NCBI RefSeq assembly: GCF_009388985.1
Contig: NZ_CP036422.1
Span: 124,001-188,000, forward strand
Direction of reading: 5' to 3'
Length of the DNA stretch: 64,000 nucleotides
Source of the DNA: Halioglobus maricola
GTDB taxonomy: Bacteria > Pseudomonadota > Gammaproteobacteria > Pseudomonadales > Halieaceae
The notes under the pieces are model-generated. The model did no database searches, had not been told where the DNA came from, and saw only the letters and a list, made by a program, of their open reading frames with translations. Positions 1 through 7,401 of the stretch are shown piece by piece (the stretch's first letter is position 1; each line of letters begins with the position of its first letter). The position numbers and the translations under genes were made by a program.

Positions 1-1
1 G

Positions 2-604
2 CTCAAGGCGGAGTTTCCCGATAGCGAATATATTGGGCTCGACCTTGCCGAAGGCATGGTGCGTTTCGCACGCGAAGCTCACCCCGCGGCTGGCCAGTGG
101 TTGGTCGCGGATGCTGAGGCCTTGCCGCTGGCCGCCAACTCGGTGGATTTGGTTTTCAGCAGCCTCGCCATTCAGTGGTGCCTGCGCCCAGAGCTGTTGT
201 TTGCGGAAATCGCGCGCGTTTTGCGCCCGGGCGGCCGCTGCGTATTCACTTCGCTGGGACCGGCCACATTGCACGAGCTGCGCAGCGCGTGGGCAACCGT
301 GGACGAGCATCAGCATGTAAATGCGTTCTTGCCCCTGACCCGGCTGGAAAGCGCTGCGGTGCAAGTACCGGGTATTTCCCTTACAGCGAACGTGGAGCCG
401 TTCCGCATGGAATATCAGCAGGTACGAGAACTATTGAATGAGCTAAAAACCCTGGGTGCACATAATGTAAACCGCGACCGCCCCGCGGGCTTGACCGGAC
501 GACGCGCCTTGCAGGGGATGTTGCAGGCTTACGAAAAATGGCGCCAGGATGGTGTGCTACCCGCCAGTTACGAGGTGTTTTTTGGCACCCTGGAGAAATT
601 GTGA
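2..604 (+). CDS. bioC: Malonyl-ACP O-methyltransferase BioC (5'-truncated by window edge)
   Basis: About 200 C-terminal residues are visible; the start lies before the window. The fragment reads as a class I SAM methyltransferase: GLDLAEGM resembles the acidic end of strand 2, FSSLAIQWC matches motif II, and LRPGGRCVFTSLGP matches the post-II strand typical of BioC/UbiE-like enzymes. BioC methylates the free carboxyl of malonyl-ACP so that the fatty-acid synthase can elongate it to pimeloyl-ACP. The stop codon overlaps the GTG start of bioD by 4 bases (GTGA), so the two are translationally coupled. That pairing supports BioC over a generic methyltransferase. Confidence 0.9.
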   Translation, partial: LKAEFPDSEYIGLDLAEGMVRFAREAHPAAGQWLVADAEALPLAANSVDLVFSSLAIQWCLRPELLFAEIARVLRPGGRCVFTSLGPATLHELRSAWATVDEHQHVNAFLPLTRLESAAVQVPGISLTANVEPFRMEYQQVRELLNELKTLGAHNVNRDRPAGLTGRRALQGMLQAYEKWRQDGVLPASYEVFFGTLEKL

Positions 605-1278
605 GTAAGACGTATTTTGTGACCGGTACCGACACCGAGGTCGGCAAAACGGCGGTAAGTTGCGCCATTCTCGAAGCGGCTGCGGCTGCAGGTTTAAGCA
701 CCGCCGCCGTCAAACCCGTGGCGGCAGGGTGTGATGAGCAAGGGCAGAACGAAGACGCGCTGCAGTTGATGGCGAGCATGACGGCCGAGATGGGCTACGC
801 CCAGGTAAATCCGGTGGCGCTGGCTCCAGCGATAGCGCCGCATATTGCGGCTGCGCAAGCGGGCAGGAATCTCAAAGCTTCGCAGCTGGCTGGCTTCTGT
901 CGCGGCGTTATGATGTCGCCGGCTGATCTCGTGCTGATCGAGGGAGCTGGTGGCTGGCGTGTGCCAATCTCGTCGCGAGAGACGCTGGCCGATCTGGCCC
1001 GAGAGCTGCAGGCAGGTGTCATCCTGGTGGTTGGCATGCGTCTGGGCTGCATCAATCACGCCGTACTTACCGCTGAGGCTGTCATCCGCGATGGCCTGCC
1101 GCTGGCGGGATGGGTGGCTAATCAGCCCGGTGAGCGCATGGGATGTCACGAGGAGAACCTGGACACATTACGGAACCTGTTACCCGCGCCGCTGCTCGGC
1201 GAGATTCCCGAAATTTCGCCATGGGACCCAAAGAAGGCATCTTCGTTTATTGATATTAGTCGTCTTACAGGTAAGTAA
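601..1278 (+). CDS. bioD: Dethiobiotin synthetase BioD
   Basis: A 225-residue protein, normal for the family. It starts at GTG 601, overlapping the bioC stop; an in-frame ATG at 538 lies inside bioC and is not used here. The P-loop GTDTEVGKT sits near residue 9, KPVAAG near 38 and EGAGGW near 113, the usual ATP, diaminopelargonate and Mg2+ sites. It carboxylates 7,8-diaminononanoate to dethiobiotin in the cytoplasm using ATP and CO2. As the last gene of the strand run it probably closes a bio operon starting left of the window. A 14-bp palindrome spans its stop codon. Confidence 0.95.
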   Translation: MSKTYFVTGTDTEVGKTAVSCAILEAAAAAGLSTAAVKPVAAGCDEQGQNEDALQLMASMTAEMGYAQVNPVALAPAIAPHIAAAQAGRNLKASQLAGFCRGVMMSPADLVLIEGAGGWRVPISSRETLADLARELQAGVILVVGMRLGCINHAVLTAEAVIRDGLPLAGWVANQPGERMGCHEENLDTLRNLLPAPLLGEIPEISPWDPKKASSFIDISRLTGK

Positions 1279-1487
1279 GTGCTTACTATGTTCGTTATCC
1301 AGCGCTAGCCATCGCACCTTGTTTGGTCGCTTTATAACCAGATTATCGCCTCCACACTGGTCTTTACCGTAAAAAGGTATTTGACTTCGGGGGCATTTTC
1401 AGCAAAATGTGTGCACTGCTTACATGGCCTCATTGGCGTGGCAACTGCCACAGCCCCGGGCCGGACTAACGAGAGAGGTAAAGGATC
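1274..1487 (+). promoter_or_regulatory. Leader/promoter region of the acyl-CoA dehydrogenase
   Basis: About 210 non-coding bases lie between bioD and the acyl-CoA dehydrogenase. A palindrome AGTAAG-TG-CTTACT (1274-1287) spans the bioD stop. A possible sigma-70 promoter is TTGACT (1381-1386), a 16-base spacer, then CAAAAT (1403-1408). AGAGAGG/AAAGG precedes the ATG at 1488. The promoter is a pattern match only; the -10 matches consensus at four of six positions. Confidence 0.4.
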
Positions 1488-3281
1488 ATGCCAGAGTATA
1501 AGGCCCCCCTGCGCGACATCGGTTTTGTTGTTAACGAAGTACTGGAAGCGGAAAAAGTTTTCCAGACCCTGCCTGGCTACGAAGAAGCCACCACCGATCT
1601 GATGGACGCTATTGCCGCCGAAGGCGCAAAGTTCTGTGAAGAGGTTTTGCAGCCCCTGAACCAGGTCGGCGATGAAGAAGGTTGCACCTGGAGTGAAGAG
1701 GGTGTGACTACCCCCACGGGATTTAAAGAAGCCTACCGGCAGTACGTTGAGAATGGCTGGGCTTCACTTGCCGCAGACACCGAGTACGGTGGCCAGGGTA
1801 TGCCCAATCTGCTGGGCATCGTGAACACCGAGATGGTAGGAAGCGCGAACTGGGCTTGGGGTATGTATCCCGGCCTGAGCCATGGCGCTGTCAAAACCAT
1901 TGAAGAGCACGGCACCCCCGAGCAGAAAGAACAGTATCTTACCAAGCTGATTTCCGGTGAGTGGACCGGCACCATGTGCCTCACTGAATCTCACTGTGGT
2001 TCTGACCTGGGTCTGCTGCGCACCAAGGCCGAGCCCAACGCTGACGGCTCTTATGCCATCACTGGCCAGAAGATCTTCATCTCTGCCGGTGAGCACGACA
2101 TGACCGACAATATCGTGCACATCGTGCTGGCACGCCTGCCAGACGCGCCTGAAGGCACCAAGGGTATCTCTCTGTTCATCGTGCCCAAAGTGAATGTGAA
2201 CGAGGACGGTTCTCTCGGGGATCGCAACGGCGTTCACTGTGCCTCGATTGAGCACAAGATGGGTATCCATGGCAACGCTACCGCGGTTCTAAACTTCGAC
2301 GCTGCCAAAGGCTATCTGATTGGCCCTGAAAACCGTGGCCTGAACTGCATGTTCACATTCATGAACACCGCCCGCGTGGGCACCGCAGCCCAGGGCTTGT
2401 CTCACATGGAGCAGAGCTTCCAGGGCGCGCTGGTCTATGCCAAAGATCGTCTGGCCATGCGCAGCCTGACCGGCCCGAAGAACGCCGACGGGCCCGCTGA
2501 CCCGATTATTGTGCACCCCGATGTCCGCAAGATGCTGCTGACCCAGAAGGCCTTTGCGGAAGGAAGCCGTGCTTTCTTGTTCTACCTCGCCATGCTGGGC
2601 GACATTGTCGACAAAGGCACTGAGGAAGAAGCCAAGAATGCGGACGACCTGATGTCGCTGCTGACGCCTATCGCCAAGGCCTTCATGACCGAAACCGGGT
2701 TTGAAGCGGCCAACCACGGTGTGCAGATATTTGGTGGTCACGGCTTTATCAGCGAGTGGGGTATGGAACAAATCGTGCGCGATTGTCGTATCTCCATGCT
2801 GTACGAAGGCACCACCGGCATTCAGGCTCTCGACCTGATTGGTCGTAAGATTCTGGGCTCCGGCGGTAAGCTGCTGCTCAACTTCACCAACATGATCGAT
2901 GAGTTGTGCCAGGCCAACAATGACGAAGCGGACAAACCTTTCACAGACGTGCTCAATGCCAAGAAAGATGAGTGGCTGGGGCTGTCCATGCAGATCGGTG
3001 AAGCTGCGATGAGCAACCCGGACGAAGCGGGTTCTGCCTCGGTCGATTACCTGATGTATTCCGGTTACATCACCCTGGCGTACTTCTGGGCCAAGATGGC
3101 TGTTATCGCGCGCCAGAAGATCGCAGAAGCAGATGGCGACACCTCTTTCTACGAGGCCAAGCTGATGACAGCACAGTTCTACTTTGAACGCCTGTTGCCG
3201 CGTACCGAGTCACTCAAGACCACGATGCTCGCCGGCGCTGACAATCTCATGCAGATGCCTGAAGAAATGTTCGCGTTCTAA
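1488..3281 (+). CDS. Acyl-CoA dehydrogenase, long (about 600-residue) type
   Basis: A 597-residue flavoprotein of the acyl-CoA dehydrogenase superfamily with an extra C-terminal domain, the layout of DmdC-like and many proteobacterial beta-oxidation dehydrogenases. The middle domain carries MCLTESHCGSDLG, and the C-terminal helical domain carries MLYEGTTGIQALDLIGRK, whose Glu (about residue 440) is the expected catalytic base. GGHGFISEWGMEQIVRD precedes it. It should introduce the trans-2 double bond in an acyl-CoA and pass electrons to ETF. Chain length or substrate (including 3-methylmercaptopropionyl-CoA) cannot be read from sequence. It is monocistronic, followed by a strong hairpin terminator. 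An acyl-CoA synthetase 2.5 kb downstream fits fatty-acid use. Confidence 0.93.
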   Translation: MPEYKAPLRDIGFVVNEVLEAEKVFQTLPGYEEATTDLMDAIAAEGAKFCEEVLQPLNQVGDEEGCTWSEEGVTTPTGFKEAYRQYVENGWASLAADTEYGGQGMPNLLGIVNTEMVGSANWAWGMYPGLSHGAVKTIEEHGTPEQKEQYLTKLISGEWTGTMCLTESHCGSDLGLLRTKAEPNADGSYAITGQKIFISAGEHDMTDNIVHIVLARLPDAPEGTKGISLFIVPKVNVNEDGSLGDRNGVHCASIEHKMGIHGNATAVLNFDAAKGYLIGPENRGLNCMFTFMNTARVGTAAQGLSHMEQSFQGALVYAKDRLAMRSLTGPKNADGPADPIIVHPDVRKMLLTQKAFAEGSRAFLFYLAMLGDIVDKGTEEEAKNADDLMSLLTPIAKAFMTETGFEAANHGVQIFGGHGFISEWGMEQIVRDCRISMLYEGTTGIQALDLIGRKILGSGGKLLLNFTNMIDELCQANNDEADKPFTDVLNAKKDEWLGLSMQIGEAAMSNPDEAGSASVDYLMYSGYITLAYFWAKMAVIARQKIAEADGDTSFYEAKLMTAQFYFERLLPRTESLKTTMLAGADNLMQMPEEMFAF

Positions 3282-3293
3282 ACGATTGCTGCT

Positions 3294-3325
3294 GGGAATC
3301 ATCCCCTTGTGGGGGTGACATTCCC
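3294..3325 (+). other. Hairpin upstream of the terminator, with competing pairing
   Basis: GGGAAT (3294-3299) pairs with ATTCCC (3320-3325), and ATCCCC (3301-3306) pairs with GGGGGT (3311-3316), giving one nested hairpin just after the dehydrogenase stop. CCCCTTGT (3303-3310) can instead pair with ACAAGGGG (3331-3338), whose GGGG belongs to the 5' arm of the following terminator. The region can therefore fold in two exclusive ways. Confidence 0.5.
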
Positions 3326-3334
3326 TTTGTACAA

Positions 3335-3370
3335 GGGGAGAATACGCACTGTATTCTCCCCTTTTTTTTA
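3335..3370 (+). terminator. Intrinsic terminator after the acyl-CoA dehydrogenase
   Basis: A perfect 11-bp stem GGGGAGAATAC / GTATTCTCCCC (3335-3345, 3351-3361) with a five-base loop is followed at once by eight T residues. This is a textbook rho-independent terminator reading rightwards. The next start codon lies only 4 bases after the T run. Confidence 0.93.
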
Positions 3371-3373
3371 TTT

Positions 3374-3586
3374 ATGGATAAGTCAGAAGAAACGCCAGAT
3401 CGCAGCTACCAGAACTCCCTCTACCCAGAGGATCAGGAAAAGGTAGACGGCTTCCTCAAACGCGGCGTGAATTCGGTTGAGCGTAAGCCCTTCCGCCCGC
3501 TGTATATGATTATTCTGCTGATTGTTGCGGTAACCAGCCTCAGCATTCTGAGCCAATGGATCGCCCGCGCGTCGGGAATATATTAG
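3374..3586 (+). CDS. DUF3094-family small membrane protein
   Basis: A 70-residue protein with an acidic N-terminus (LYPEDQEKVDGFL), the stretch GVNSVERKPFRP, and one C-terminal transmembrane segment (about residues 43-62). These match what I recall of the DUF3094 family of small inner-membrane proteins of unknown function in Pseudomonas relatives. The ATG at 3374 directly follows the T run of the preceding terminator, leaving no room for a ribosome-binding site on an RNA that starts after it. It may be expressed by read-through or leaderless. No later Met would keep the conserved N-terminus. Confidence 0.75.
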   Translation: MDKSEETPDRSYQNSLYPEDQEKVDGFLKRGVNSVERKPFRPLYMIILLIVAVTSLSILSQWIARASGIY

Positions 3587-3647
3587 GGGTAGTGCCCGTT
3601 CATTGGCCGCCTGTATCTGTTTTGATATAGTTCTCGCCTCAAATTCA

Positions 3648-3724
3648 CGGTGTGTAGCGCAGCCTGGTAGCGCACTTCCTTCGGGAGGAAGGGGTCGGAG
3701 GTTCAAATCCTCTCACACCGACCA
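3648..3724 (+). tRNA. tRNA-Pro (anticodon CGG)
   Basis: A 77-base cloverleaf with acceptor stem CGGTGTG/CACACCG, discriminator A and encoded CCA. The D-arm is GCGCAGCCTGGTAGCGC, the anticodon stem is CTTCC/GGAAG around loop TTCGGGA (anticodon CGG), and the T-arm has loop TTCAAAT. C1 and the overall sequence are close to E. coli tRNA-Pro(CGG). It decodes CCG. Confidence 0.97.
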
Positions 3725-3736
3725 TGTCCTTGACCG

Positions 3737-4759
3737 CTACTCGATCAGATTCAAGTAAGTCGTCATATCGCGAAACTCCTGTGAGCCCGGTGCTAGCCGG
3801 GTCCCGCCGCCATGCCTGATCTGGTTACTGGCCTTGCCGGTAACGTAGTCGCTGAGGTCCTGACTGCTACTCAGTCGATCTCCCAGGCCTCTAAATGCCT
3901 GGTCGTTGATTGCCATGAAGTTGTTGGTGTTGTTGCCGGCCAGAATGAGTCTCGCTCCGCTGCTGGGCGCGATACCGCCAGCATCGTGGCATGTCACGCA
4001 ACGGGCCTGAACGATCGGCCCGGAAATTTTGCTTGAGAAGAACGCCAGAGCATCGGGGGCGGGATCGGTGAAGATTTCTTCAGCAAGCGTGCGGATCGTC
4101 GCCGGCGCCTCCCCCTGGCGGATACCCTCACTGAGAGCGGTGACGGCGCCAAAGTCACGCAGATAGGCGTCGCGCGATAGAAGCACGGTCCACGCCAGAG
4201 TATCCAGATAATTGACACTGCCGTCTTCGTTGATGTCGGGCAGTAAGAGCCGCGTTTGCTGGTTGAGAAGGGATTGAAGTTGCTGGTCATTGAGGCTGTC
4301 GATGTCAGCCAGGACCCGCTGGTAGAGGGCTTCGGTGAGCGCGGAAATCATGTAGCCGCCATCTTGCAACTGCCGGCCGGTCATTAGTGCATGCCATGAA
4401 CCTGAGACATCGACGAACGGAGCATCAACTGTTCCATCCGAATCACGATCCATGTCAGCGCCGCCGGTTGCGGTGACCAGATACCAGCGATTGCGGGTGT
4501 AGAGGGGGTCATCAGCCTCGAAGTTGCCAAGGTTGATCATTTTTCCCAGATCGTCCAGCTGGTCCCACTTGAGTCGGGACTTGGCAGCGAAAAATTCTTC
4601 CAAAGTGCCAGAGCTGCGCATCTCAACGAGTTCGCCAGTGCGCAGATCAGTAATAGTAATTTCAGCGCCGGCGACGGGGCCGCCAAGCTCGGTCTGGAAA
4701 CAGCCTGCCAGCGTTGAGCAGACCAGGCAGGCTCCCAATAGGTTCAGATACTTTGTCAT
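3737..4759 (-). CDS. Lipoprotein with a dockerin-like EF-hand loop and a c-type haem motif
   Basis: A 340-residue protein with a lipoprotein signal peptide (lipobox LAGC near residue 19). A Ca2+-binding loop of the EF-hand/dockerin type, [12 protein letters not shown], lies near residues 174-185. A single CXXCH haem-attachment motif (CVTCH) lies near residue 253, in a context ([14 protein letters not shown]) resembling planctomycete-type or 'cytochrome C' domains found C-terminal in secreted proteins. No Met ligand can be assigned with confidence. It is probably a periplasmic electron carrier or redox sensor anchored to the outer membrane. I do not recognise a named family. It stands alone, convergent with the tRNA gene, and a 20-bp palindrome precedes its start. 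Confidence 0.75.
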   Translation of the reverse strand: MTKYLNLLGACLVCSTLAGCFQTELGGPVAGAEITITDLRTGELVEMRSSGTLEEFFAAKSRLKWDQLDDLGKMINLGNFEADDPLYTRNRWYLVTATGGADMDRDSDGTVDAPFVDVSGSWHALMTGRQLQDGGYMISALTEALYQRVLADIDSLNDQQLQSLLNQQTRLLLPDINEDGSVNYLDTLAWTVLLSRDAYLRDFGAVTALSEGIRQGEAPATIRTLAEEIFTDPAPDALAFFSSKISGPIVQARCVTCHDAGGIAPSSGARLILAGNNTNNFMAINDQAFRGLGDRLSSSQDLSDYVTGKASNQIRHGGGTRLAPGSQEFRDMTTYLNLIE

Positions 4760-4770
4760 GAGCCTTCCTC

Positions 4771-4790
4771 ATCAAGCACGTGTGCTTGAT
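4771..4790 (-). repeat. 20-bp palindrome ahead of the haem lipoprotein gene
   Basis: ATCAAGCAC and GTGCTTGAT are exact 9-base inverted arms around a 2-base centre, ending 11 bases before the ATG (4759) and just upstream of the GAGGAAGG ribosome-binding site. It could be a regulator operator or, in RNA, an 8-bp hairpin with a CACG loop next to the Shine-Dalgarno sequence. Confidence 0.6.
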
Positions 4791-4858
4791 AGGTACGCTC
4801 TGAATGCCGCTTCAGATCGTTTGGACTCGCGGCTTAGCGGGAAGCTGGAGCGCGAGCT

Positions 4859-5242
4859 TTACAATGTCACTGCATTAAAGCAAAACGCGTTCAGCTTATT
4901 GCCGTCAAGGTCGCGGAAGTAGCCCGCGTAAAAATTGTCGATTCGCTGCCCAGGTGGACCCTCGTCTGTAGCCCCCAGTTCCAGCGCCTTGTTGTAGAAC
5001 GCCTTTACCTGCTCTTCGTTCTCCGCCTGCAGGGCGACCATCACGCCATTGCCGATGCTGGCGGCTTCATCGTTAAACGGCGTGGTAACCCCTACTGACG
5101 CTTCTTCCAGGGACGGCCCCCATACGATGAGCTTGCCGTCATCCCAGATACGCGAGAAGCCGACCTCTCCCATCAACGCATCGTAGAATGCGCAGGCCTT
5201 CTCCAGATCATTGGTGCCGAGTGTGACGTATCCGACTTTCAT
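4859..5242 (-). CDS. VOC (glyoxalase/bleomycin-resistance) family protein
   Basis: A 127-residue single VOC fold. It begins MKVGYVTLGTNDLEKACAFYD, has VWGPSLEEASVGV in the middle and ends with YFRDLDGNKLNAFCF, the typical beta-alpha-beta-beta-beta paired repeats with a terminal metal-site region. VOC proteins bind a divalent metal and small electrophiles, and function varies widely from lyases to dioxygenases. The substrate cannot be assigned. The gene lies 12 bases from the next upstream minus-strand gene and could be transcribed with it. Confidence 0.88.
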   Translation of the reverse strand: MKVGYVTLGTNDLEKACAFYDALMGEVGFSRIWDDGKLIVWGPSLEEASVGVTTPFNDEAASIGNGVMVALQAENEEQVKAFYNKALELGATDEGPPGQRIDNFYAGYFRDLDGNKLNAFCFNAVTL

Positions 5243-5254
5243 TTGCGGTCTCCC

Positions 5255-5593
5255 TTAGTTGTTTTCTACTCCGGCCATACGCGCCAGCTGTCGGTACGTA
5301 CTCTCGGCCTGGTTACATTGCGTGTCGAGCTGTGCCAGTGTCTTGTTCAGCCGTTTTGCCTCTGCTGCGAGAAACCGCTGGGCAAATTCATCGCCGCCTT
5401 CGAGTTGGGCGGACTTCTGGAATACCTGGACTTGCTTCAGGCCCTCACAGAGGCCCGCAATCCTCGATACGACCATAGCTTTGCCCATGATGTCTTGCCC
5501 CTGCTGCGGGGCCGCCGGTTTTTGCAGGGCCTGGGCGTGTGTTTGAGAGCACGCGACCAGTAACAAAAGAGTGGATAAATAGCGCACGAACAT
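5255..5593 (-). CDS. Hypothetical secreted small protein
   Basis: A 112-residue protein read from the ATG at 5593, which has GGAG just upstream; an ATG 24 bases earlier lacks a ribosome-binding site. A Sec signal peptide (FVRYLSTLLLLVACSQTHAQA) is followed by a Gln- and Ala-rich helical domain with two Cys (GLCEGL and TQCNQ) that could form a disulphide. It is predicted periplasmic. I recognise no family. It shares the strand with the VOC protein gene downstream. Confidence 0.7.
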   Translation of the reverse strand: MFVRYLSTLLLLVACSQTHAQALQKPAAPQQGQDIMGKAMVVSRIAGLCEGLKQVQVFQKSAQLEGGDEFAQRFLAAEAKRLNKTLAQLDTQCNQAESTYRQLARMAGVENN

Positions 5594-5667
5594 ATCTCCG
5601 TTTGATTTGGTGTACATCGTATCATCGCAGGGCGTTGCTGCATTCTGTCTGTGTCGCTACTTTCTCG

Positions 5668-5721
5668 GCCAATGTTGGCTAATATGTCGGGAATGTGCGC
5701 CAACCTTGGCTACACTATAGT
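5668..5721 (+). promoter_or_regulatory. Two identical-arm operators and -10 box for the acyl-CoA synthetase gene
   Basis: GCCAA-TG-TTGGC (5668-5679) and GCCAA-CC-TTGGC (5699-5710) are two 12-bp palindromes with the same arms, 31 bp centre to centre (three helical turns). The second lies 5 bases before TATAGT (5716-5721), a plausible -10. A dimeric repressor or activator of the downstream gene is the simplest reading; the factor is unknown. Confidence 0.55.
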
Positions 5722-5766
5722 CCATAGCTCTTACCTGACTAATTCAAATAATTGAGGAGGACCGCG

Positions 5767-7401
5767 ATGTCTGAAGCGCCCAAATCCCCGTTGGAAATGT
5801 TCTACCACTGGGAGCAGGAAACCCCCGATAAAGTCTACCTGCGGCAACCAAGCAATCTGGCGTGGTCTGAATACACCTGGAGTGAAGTCGCCGATCGTGT
5901 TCGCCGTGTCGCTACCTTTCTGAAGTCCAAAGGCTACCCGGAAGGAAGCCGCATTGGGATCTGGTCGTCTAACAGTATGGATTGGCCCATAGTCGATCTG
6001 GCCATCATGCTCAGCGGGCACATCAGCGTGCCTATTTATCCAGGGCAGGATATCGCTTCGGCCAATTACATCCTCAACCACTCGGAGGTCAGGCTGGTGT
6101 TCTGCGGTGACTTCGATATGCACGCGCGGGCGGCCGAAGCTCTGCCGGAAGGCGTTGAAACGGTGGCTATGCTCGGCTGTAAGATCGATACCGGGACCAG
6201 TCTGGATGCGATCTACGGTGACTACGAGGCCTATGCTGAGTCACCTGTGCCCAACGGTGACGACGTGTTTACCATCATCTACACCTCGGGAACCACCGGC
6301 AACCCTAAGGGTGTGATGCATATGTTCAAAACCCCCGGGCATGTCGTGCCCGGGTTGGTGAATAAATTCGAACTCGCTGATGGTAGCAATGAATTTTTCT
6401 CCTTCCTGCCCATGTCCCACGCTGCTGAGCGCATTGTTGTTGAAATGTGCAGTCTGTATGCCAACGCGAGTATCTCCTTCTCCGAGGGCCTGGAAACCTT
6501 CGGCGACGAAATCCGTTCAGTACAGCCCACACTTTTCTTTGCGGTGCCGCGCCTGTGGGTGAAGTTCAAGGCAGGCATCGATGCCAAGATTCCGCCCGAG
6601 GCGCAGGCTGGCCTCAACGAGGAGCAAAAAGCGGGTATAGCCCAGGCCCTGGGTTTGTCCCGCGCGCGCTTTATTCTTACGGGCTCCGCCCCTTGCCCGG
6701 TAGATGTGCAGGACTGGTTCCTGAGCATGGGGATAGCGCTGCGCGATGGCTATGGCATGACCGAGAACTTTATCCATGGCTGCGCCTGGAGCAAGGACGA
6801 TCAACCCATCTCCGGCTGCGTGGGGCAACCCATGGACGACTCGGTAAAGGTGCGGCTGTCGGACACGGGAGAGATTCAGTTCAAGAGCCTGGGTTTGATG
6901 AAGGGCTACTATCTAAATGACGAAAAGACTGCTGAGGTGTTTGACGACGGCTGGTATTGCACCGGTGACTCGGGCAAGTTCGACGAAGACGGTAATTTGT
7001 GGGTGACAGGCAGGGTCTCGGAGGTTTTCAAAACATCCAAAGGCAAGTTCATCGTTCCCATGAAATTAGAATCGCTGTTCGGACGCAACCCGAATCTTGC
7101 CCAGTTCTGCTGCATGGGTCATGGCCTCAACCAACCCATCGTGCTTGTCACTCTTTCGGAGCTGGGGCTGGCGAAAGATAGGGATGTTGTTAAAGCGGAA
7201 CTGGAAGCCTTGTTGGACGAGATAAATGGTGAAGTGCCGCCCTACGAACGGATTTCGAACATTTTTGTCTGCGATGAGTGGACCATTGAGAACGCGCTGC
7301 TAACCCCGACCATGAAACTCAAGCGCAAGCAGATCGAAGATGAGTACAAGGCGCTTGTGCAAGAGCACATGGACGCTGGCGCTGTCAGCTTCCTTGGCTG
7401 A
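5767..7401 (+). CDS. AMP-dependent long-chain acyl-CoA synthetase
   Basis: A 544-residue ANL-superfamily ligase. The start is the ATG at 5767, preceded by GAGGAGG at optimal distance; an in-frame start at 5752 precedes that site and is rejected. The A3 motif YTSGTTGNPKGV is near residue 172. YGMTE lies in the middle, and YCTGDSGKFDEDGNLWVTGR is the A7/A8 hinge. A lysine-rich end (TPTMKLKRKQ) carries the probable A10 lysine. It adenylates a carboxylic acid and transfers it to CoA; the size and motifs resemble FadD-like or FAA1-like synthetases, but chain length is not determined. Two identical palindromes precede it. Its stop codon abuts that of epmB. Confidence 0.9.
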   Translation: MSEAPKSPLEMFYHWEQETPDKVYLRQPSNLAWSEYTWSEVADRVRRVATFLKSKGYPEGSRIGIWSSNSMDWPIVDLAIMLSGHISVPIYPGQDIASANYILNHSEVRLVFCGDFDMHARAAEALPEGVETVAMLGCKIDTGTSLDAIYGDYEAYAESPVPNGDDVFTIIYTSGTTGNPKGVMHMFKTPGHVVPGLVNKFELADGSNEFFSFLPMSHAAERIVVEMCSLYANASISFSEGLETFGDEIRSVQPTLFFAVPRLWVKFKAGIDAKIPPEAQAGLNEEQKAGIAQALGLSRARFILTGSAPCPVDVQDWFLSMGIALRDGYGMTENFIHGCAWSKDDQPISGCVGQPMDDSVKVRLSDTGEIQFKSLGLMKGYYLNDEKTAEVFDDGWYCTGDSGKFDEDGNLWVTGRVSEVFKTSKGKFIVPMKLESLFGRNPNLAQFCCMGHGLNQPIVLVTLSELGLAKDRDVVKAELEALLDEINGEVPPYERISNIFVCDEWTIENALLTPTMKLKRKQIEDEYKALVQEHMDAGAVSFLG

